Positions 59,476 to 64,000 of a stretch of DNA of 64,000 nt are shown one piece after another. The notes below the pieces were generated by a model that was not told the origin of the DNA, made no database searches, and was given only the letters and a program-made list of their open reading frames with translations. How positions within the stretch are numbered: position 1 is the first letter of the stretch; the number at the start of each line of letters is the position of its first letter. Origin of the DNA: Aedoeadaptatus ivorii (lineage in GTDB: Bacteria; Bacillota; Clostridia; Tissierellales; Peptoniphilaceae); the NCBI RefSeq assembly GCF_030815095.1, contig NZ_JAUSWF010000002.1, positions 62,001 through 126,000 of the forward strand. The letters are read 5' to 3'. The translations under genes and the position numbers were made by a program.

Positions 59476-60588
59476 ATGAAAAACTGGAAGCGAAGCCTCG
59501 CGGTAGGCGGATTGGGAATGATGATGTTGTTGACGGCGTGCGGTGGAAGCGGCGCAAAAGAGGCCGAGAAACCGGTGGATCTCTCTTCGATCAGCGTGGA
59601 AGAGCTCGAAAAGAAGGCGAAGGAAGAAGGGGAAATCCAATCCATCGGCATGCCCGATGCATGGGCTAACTGGAAGGACACCTGGGATCAGATTTCCGAG
59701 AAGTATGCCCTGAAACACACCGATACGGATATGAGTTCCGCCGAAGAGATCGCCTTGTTTGAGCAAGAAAAATCCAATCCCACCAAGGATATCGGCGACG
59801 TGGGCCAAAGTTTCGGGCCCGTCGCCGAAGAAAAGGGCGTCTCCGCCAAGTACAAGACCTCGTACTGGGACAAGGTACCCGATTGGGCAAAAGACGACGA
59901 CGGCGACTGGATTATCGCGTACTACGGCACCATCGCCATCATTACGAATACCACCAAAGTGGCGAATCCGCCCAAATCCTTTGCCGACGTACTGGAAGGG
60001 GACTATAAGGTCTCGATCGGCGATGTCAACGCCGCTACCCAGGCACAAAACGCCCTCCTTTCCGCGGCCATCGCCAATGGCGGAGACGAGAAGAATCTGC
60101 AACCGGGCTTCGATTATTTCGCCAAGCTCGCAGAGCAGGGCCGTTTGGACCTCTCCGATCCCTCCGTGCAGCGACTGGAGAAGGGCGAGGTGGAAGTCGC
60201 CTTCGTATGGGACTTTAACGGTCTAAACTACGCCAAACAAGTGGAAGAAAGCAATCCGAATCTAAAATTCGAAGTCACCATCCCCTCCGACGGGGCGGTG
60301 CAATCCGGGTATTCCACGATCATTAACGCCAGGGCGCCCCACCCCCATGCGGCGGCATTGGCGCGGGAATACATTCTTTCCGACCAGGGACAGATCAATT
60401 TGGCAAAGGGGTACGCCCGTCCCATTCGCGACGATGTGGAATTGCCGGCGGATGTCAAGGACATGCTCCTGGACGATTCGCTGTATGCCAAGGCACAACC
60501 CATTAAGGATATGAAGGCATGGGATGAGGCGGCGAAGGGACTCGGCCAAAAATGGCAGGCCGAAGTCCTTACCAAGGCAAAGAAGTAA
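59476..60588 (+). CDS. ABC transporter substrate-binding lipoprotein
   Basis: 370 aa after GGAGGAATT. Lipoprotein signal with lipobox LLTAC (Cys22). The mature protein has the two-lobe fold of iron/spermidine/phosphonate type binding proteins (YYGTIAIITNTTKVANPPKSFADVL, VEVAFVWDFNG, AREYILSDQGQINLAKGYARP). The last segment is typical of class II SBPs of the PotD/FbpA/PhnS cluster. Substrate probably an anionic compound; the neighbouring phosphodiesterase hints at a phosphonate or phosphodiester. Confidence 0.88.
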   Translation: MKNWKRSLAVGGLGMMMLLTACGGSGAKEAEKPVDLSSISVEELEKKAKEEGEIQSIGMPDAWANWKDTWDQISEKYALKHTDTDMSSAEEIALFEQEKSNPTKDIGDVGQSFGPVAEEKGVSAKYKTSYWDKVPDWAKDDDGDWIIAYYGTIAIITNTTKVANPPKSFADVLEGDYKVSIGDVNAATQAQNALLSAAIANGGDEKNLQPGFDYFAKLAEQGRLDLSDPSVQRLEKGEVEVAFVWDFNGLNYAKQVEESNPNLKFEVTIPSDGAVQSGYSTIINARAPHPHAAALAREYILSDQGQINLAKGYARPIRDDVELPADVKDMLLDDSLYAKAQPIKDMKAWDEAAKGLGQKWQAEVLTKAKK

Positions 60589-61409
60589 TGGAGAAACTGA
60601 TTCTAATCGTACTGGACGGGCTAAATGCACAGACCGCTTTTCGCCATATGGGCTATTTGGAATCCCTCGCCGAGGCGGGTTTGTGTGCCACCTACCGGGT
60701 GATCTCCGAGCTGCCGGCGATGTCGCGTCCTCTGTATGAGACCATTCAGACCGGCCTCGCGCCGCGCGAGCACGGCATTACCAACAACGGCATTCCCAAG
60801 AGAAGCGGCGAAGAAAATATATTTTCCATTGTGAGACAGGCAGGCGGTGTAACGGCTGCCTGTGCCTATTCGTGGGTCAGCGAGTTGTATCACCATACGC
60901 CCTTTCGACCGAGCGAAGATCGATTTTTTGCAGATGGCGAGGGGGAGATCGCATTGGGTTCGTTCTATTGGAACGACAAATATCCCGACGACCATCTCTT
61001 TGCCGACGCGCATTATTTTATCAAAACATATGCACCCGAATATCTCCTGCTGCACCCCATGAATGTAGACGATGCGGGCCACGCCTACGGATCGGACGCG
61101 GCGGAATATGCCTTTGCGGCGGCAAATGTCGACGTGGCACTCAGCGATTATTTGCCGCTGTGGCGGGAGGCGGGCTATCAGGTCGTCGTGACCGCCGATC
61201 ACGGCATGAATCCGCTCCGCTTTCACAACGGCGCATCGGATGCGGAGCGGATTGTCCCGCTCTATATCTTTTCGGAAAAAATACTGCCCGGCGATTTTCG
61301 CGATCAACAGCGGTCGCAACGGGAGGTGGCGCCCCTCTGCCTGTATCTGTTGGGGCTTTCCCCTTCGAAAAAGATGATCCCCATGGGGTTTGCCCGCCGT
61401 TCTATGTAA
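60588..61409 (+). CDS. Alkaline-phosphatase-superfamily phosphodiesterase/nucleotide pyrophosphatase
   Basis: 273 aa, its ATG overlapping the SBP stop by one base. Metal ligands of the superfamily are seen: D8 near the N-terminus (LIVLDGLN), a Ser/Thr nucleophile region (AMSRPLYETIQTG), HPMNVDDAGHAYG and TADHGMN. No signal peptide, so it acts in the cytoplasm, as expected of an enzyme that cleaves the imported substrate. The family includes phosphonoacetate hydrolase and nucleotide pyrophosphatases; the precise bond is not determined. Confidence 0.8.
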   Translation: MEKLILIVLDGLNAQTAFRHMGYLESLAEAGLCATYRVISELPAMSRPLYETIQTGLAPREHGITNNGIPKRSGEENIFSIVRQAGGVTAACAYSWVSELYHHTPFRPSEDRFFADGEGEIALGSFYWNDKYPDDHLFADAHYFIKTYAPEYLLLHPMNVDDAGHAYGSDAAEYAFAAANVDVALSDYLPLWREAGYQVVVTADHGMNPLRFHNGASDAERIVPLYIFSEKILPGDFRDQQRSQREVAPLCLYLLGLSPSKKMIPMGFARRSM

Positions 61410-61425
61410 AAGGAAAGGATCGAAA

Positions 61426-62286
61426 ATGAGAACCGACGCAAAACTTCCGCTCCTATTGTTCCTCCCCTTCGGGGTGTTGGCCCTCTTTTATATTCTCCTG
61501 CCTCTATTTTCTATTCTGTGGAAAAGCTTTTTCGACAATGGCGGTGCCTTTATCGGGATGTCCAATTATGGAGAGATTTTTTCGAATCCCTACTATTTTA
61601 TGGGCATCGCCAATTCCCTGAAAGTATCGTTCTTTAGTGCGCTTATCGGCCTGATTCTCGATTTTATGGGCGCCTATGTGATTTATAACAACGAAGGCGT
61701 CTTAAAAAAGGTATTTTTGAATGTCCTCAATATGACGTCGAATTTTCAGGGCATTCAGCTCGCCTTCGCCTTTATGATCATCCTGGGCAATTCCGGCGTG
61801 CTGGTGCTCTTGGGCCAGGCTTTGGGTTGGAGCTTTCTCGCCGATTTCGACCTCTACGGCACCAATGGCCTGCTCCTCACCTTTATCCACTTTCAGATTC
61901 CTTTGGGCACGCTGCTCTTGTACCCGGCATTCGCCATGATCCAGGACGAATACAAGGAAGCGGCGCAGCTTTTAAAGACCGGTACCCTTCGTTTTTGGCT
62001 GTATATCGGCATTCCCATTCTATCGCCGGTGCTCTTCGGCACCTTCTCGATTCTGTTTGCCAACGCATTGGCGGCCTACGCCACCCCCTATGCGCTGTTG
62101 GGGAACAACTACCCCCTTATGCCGATTCAAATCTCCTCTATGTTTACGGGGGATATCGTGCAGCAGCCGGGAACCGGGAGTGCCCTTTCGGTGATTATGA
62201 TATTGATCATGCTCTTGGTAAATGGCTTGGGATTGCTCGCCGGTAGCAATCGAGAGGGGAGGGAAGTCCGTGAAGAAAAACAGTAA
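61426..62286 (+). CDS. ABC transporter permease (PotB/PhnU-like)
   Basis: 286 aa; ATG 61426 is preceded by AAGGAAAGG. Six hydrophobic helices and an EAA-type loop (DEYKEAAQLLKTGTLRFW). Typical first permease of spermidine/iron/2-aminoethylphosphonate type importers. It overlaps the second permease by 17 nt. Confidence 0.88.
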   Translation: MRTDAKLPLLLFLPFGVLALFYILLPLFSILWKSFFDNGGAFIGMSNYGEIFSNPYYFMGIANSLKVSFFSALIGLILDFMGAYVIYNNEGVLKKVFLNVLNMTSNFQGIQLAFAFMIILGNSGVLVLLGQALGWSFLADFDLYGTNGLLLTFIHFQIPLGTLLLYPAFAMIQDEYKEAAQLLKTGTLRFWLYIGIPILSPVLFGTFSILFANALAAYATPYALLGNNYPLMPIQISSMFTGDIVQQPGTGSALSVIMILIMLLVNGLGLLAGSNREGREVREEKQ

Positions 62287-63079
62287 ACTGCTCGATATCC
62301 TCGCCTTTGTGGTGATCGGCTTATTTTTGATACTGCCGCTCTTTATGACCGTGGTGTATAGCTTTTTCAGGGATTTTACCAAGATCATACCACGGGAATT
62401 TACCTTCGATTTTTATCGGGAACTGTTTACCGCCACAGAGATATGGCCGGTGTTGATCCGCACCGTCTTGATCTCCGTCCTCCCCGTCTTGATTACCGTA
62501 ATGATTATGCTCCTCGCCCTATATGCGGCCCGGGTTTACTATCCCAAAGCGGAAGTCATCATGGATGCGGTCTCCAAAATCCCGTACGGGATCCAGGGCG
62601 TAATTATGGCGGTTTCCTTGATCGTCTTATACGGCAATTCCGAGAACTTTTACGGCAATCGGATCTTTCTGCTCGTCTGCTCCTACTGCGTGTTAATCTG
62701 CCCGTATATGTATCAGGGCGTCAAAAACACCCTGACCGCCATCGATATGACGCCTATGCTCGAGGCGGCGGAAATCCTCGGCGCCTCTTCTCTCCGCACC
62801 TTTGTGACCATTATTGTACCCGCCGCCTATCGGGGACTCTTGGCGACGATGCTCCTCTCGGCGGGACTGTTGTTTGCGGACTTTGTGCTCGTAAATATAT
62901 TGGCGGGTTCCTATTATGAGACCCTGGGCATCTTCCTCAATCGCATGCTCAGCGTTTCCGGTCCCACCGCCGCCGCCATTTCTACGATTATGAGTGTGGT
63001 AATGCTGGCGCTTTCCGCCCTGGTCAACCACTTGAACGCACGACAATCGTCCCCGCAAAACGGGAGTAAGGAGAACTAA
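62270..63079 (+). CDS. ABC transporter permease (PotC/PhnV-like)
   Basis: 269 aa from GTG 62270 with GAGAGGGGAGGG upstream. Six helices with the EAA loop (PMLEAAEILGASSLRTFVTIIVP). Second membrane subunit of the importer; it ends 1 nt before the ATPase gene. Confidence 0.88.
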   Translation: MKKNSKLLDILAFVVIGLFLILPLFMTVVYSFFRDFTKIIPREFTFDFYRELFTATEIWPVLIRTVLISVLPVLITVMIMLLALYAARVYYPKAEVIMDAVSKIPYGIQGVIMAVSLIVLYGNSENFYGNRIFLLVCSYCVLICPYMYQGVKNTLTAIDMTPMLEAAEILGASSLRTFVTIIVPAAYRGLLATMLLSAGLLFADFVLVNILAGSYYETLGIFLNRMLSVSGPTAAAISTIMSVVMLALSALVNHLNARQSSPQNGSKEN

Positions 63080-63080
63080 G

Positions 63081-64000
63081 ATGAGTTATATCGCATTTGA
63101 AAACATACAGAAGAGCTATGACGGCACCCACTATGTGCTCAAAGACATCAATCTCGAAATCCAAAAAGGGGAGCTCCTCACCCTCTTGGGCCCCTCCGGT
63201 TGCGGAAAATCCACATTGCTGCGTTGTTTGGCGGGATTTAACCGCGTCGATCACGGTACCATCCGCATCGGCGATAAGATCGTCAACGATCTCGCGCCCG
63301 GGGAGCGAAATGTGGGGATGGTATTTCAGTCTTATTCGCTCTTTCCCAATATGAACGTAGAAAACAATATCGGCTTCGGGCTGAAAATGCAGAAGATGCC
63401 CAAGGAAACCATACGAAAAAAAGTCGCCGAAATGATCGAAATCGTCGGCCTTAAGGGGCGGGAACATTATGCGCCGTCCCAACTTTCCGGCGGGCAAAAA
63501 CAGAGAGTCGCCCTGGCGCGGGCGCTGGTCACCGAGCCCCGCGTGCTCCTATTGGACGAGCCGCTTTCCGCCATCGATGCGCAGCTGCGAAAGAGCCTGC
63601 AAAAATCCATCCGAAACATTCAACAGCAACTGAACATCACCACCATATTCGTCACCCACGACCAGAACGAAGCCATGCTGATGAGCGACCATATCACCAT
63701 CTTAAACGACGGGAGAATCGAGCAGATCGCCACACCCATCGACCTCTACACGCGGCCCCGTACGGAATTTGTCGCCAACTTCGTCGGCAACTACAATGTC
63801 CTGCAGCCACAGGCGTTCGAAACCATGACCGGCGAGACGAGGACGGGCGCCGTCGCCATTCGTCCCGAGGCGATCCAAATCGTGGGCGAAGACACGCCCC
63901 AAAAGGACGACTACATTCGCCTGGTGGGGCGGGTGCGCGACCGCATTCCCAAGGGAAATCTGTTGGAGTATTTGGTAGAAAGCAACGGAATCGTCCTGAA
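63081..64000 (+). CDS. ABC transporter ATP-binding protein (PotA/PhnT-like), cut by window end
   Basis: 306 codons visible, no stop before the window edge. Walker A GPSGCGKST, Q-loop VFQSYSLFP, signature QLSGGQKQRVALARAL, Walker B VLLLDEPLSAIDAQLRK, and the H-loop in VTHDQNEAM. After ~residue 235 it enters the TOBE-type regulatory domain (AIRPEAIQIV). It energises the importer formed with the two permeases and the binding lipoprotein. Confidence 0.93.
   Translation, partial: MSYIAFENIQKSYDGTHYVLKDINLEIQKGELLTLLGPSGCGKSTLLRCLAGFNRVDHGTIRIGDKIVNDLAPGERNVGMVFQSYSLFPNMNVENNIGFGLKMQKMPKETIRKKVAEMIEIVGLKGREHYAPSQLSGGQKQRVALARALVTEPRVLLLDEPLSAIDAQLRKSLQKSIRNIQQQLNITTIFVTHDQNEAMLMSDHITILNDGRIEQIATPIDLYTRPRTEFVANFVGNYNVLQPQAFETMTGETRTGAVAIRPEAIQIVGEDTPQKDDYIRLVGRVRDRIPKGNLLEYLVESNGIVL

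Noticed and set aside
1..64000. CRISPR arrays, insertion sequences, prophage or att sites
   Set aside because: No regularly spaced repeats, transposase or integrase genes, or flanking duplications were seen.

Overview
This window looks like chromosome from an anaerobic, amino-acid-fermenting Gram-positive bacterium of the Clostridia/Tissierellia type, with GC in the mid-fifties by eye. The evidence is a D-proline reductase (Stickland) locus, a complete selenocysteine toolkit, a WalRK-WalHI cell-wall operon, an SLH protein, strong AGGAGG ribosome sites and a Firmicute-style tmRNA. The genus is not resolved. No insertion sequences, phage genes or CRISPR arrays were seen, and gene order looks like ordinary dense chromosome.

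Layout. 1-14.6 kb is mostly housekeeping: the end of pta, a larE-larC-RNase HI operon, a dCMP deaminase-like gene, mscL, a patatin lipase, a NUDIX hydrolase, a secreted 3D/G5 cell-wall protein, an ABC exporter with a giant coiled-coil permease, a MATE pump and a DUF937 gene. 14.7-32.1 kb is the centrepiece. It runs prdC-prdE; then a proline-reductase-like cluster whose PrdB has Cys at the catalytic position (prdA2, a 141-aa protein, prdB2, a prdE-prdD fusion); then a minus-strand lysR-selA-selB operon; then a second cluster whose PrdB is read through an in-frame UGA as selenocysteine (prdA, an 87-aa protein, prdB, prdD); then tRNA-Sec, proline racemase and a TauE/SafE permease. 32.1-35 kb holds two paralogous membrane-anchored proteins and yedF-selD. 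35-41 kb has an ATP-grasp ligase, a chorismate mutase-like gene and walR-walK-walH-walI. 41-50 kb has pncB, an ABC-F ATPase, ppx-ppk, a DNA-repair methyltransferase with a long basic tail and a cation/proton antiporter. 50-64 kb has tRNA-Thr, an SLH protein, sppA and membrane genes, a CNNM/CorC protein, a cation efflux protein, a TraX-like protein, an MsbA-like ABC transporter, tmRNA and an ABC uptake operon that carries a phosphodiesterase-like enzyme and runs off the window.

How it fits together. Proline racemase makes D-proline and PrdA/PrdB reduce it, with electrons entering through PrdC. SelD, SelA, SelB and tRNA-Sec make and insert the selenocysteine that the second PrdB needs. The Sec and Cys forms flank a LysR-type regulator that is co-transcribed with selA-selB. 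This suggests a selenium-dependent switch between isozymes, or alternatively a Cys-based reductase for a different substrate. PrdD and PrdE look like PrdA cut exactly at its self-cleavage point, and the fusion protein rejoins the two pieces in reverse order, giving a circularly permuted PrdA-like protein. Perfect inverted repeats and a leader able to form two mutually exclusive hairpins precede the Sec-type prdA.
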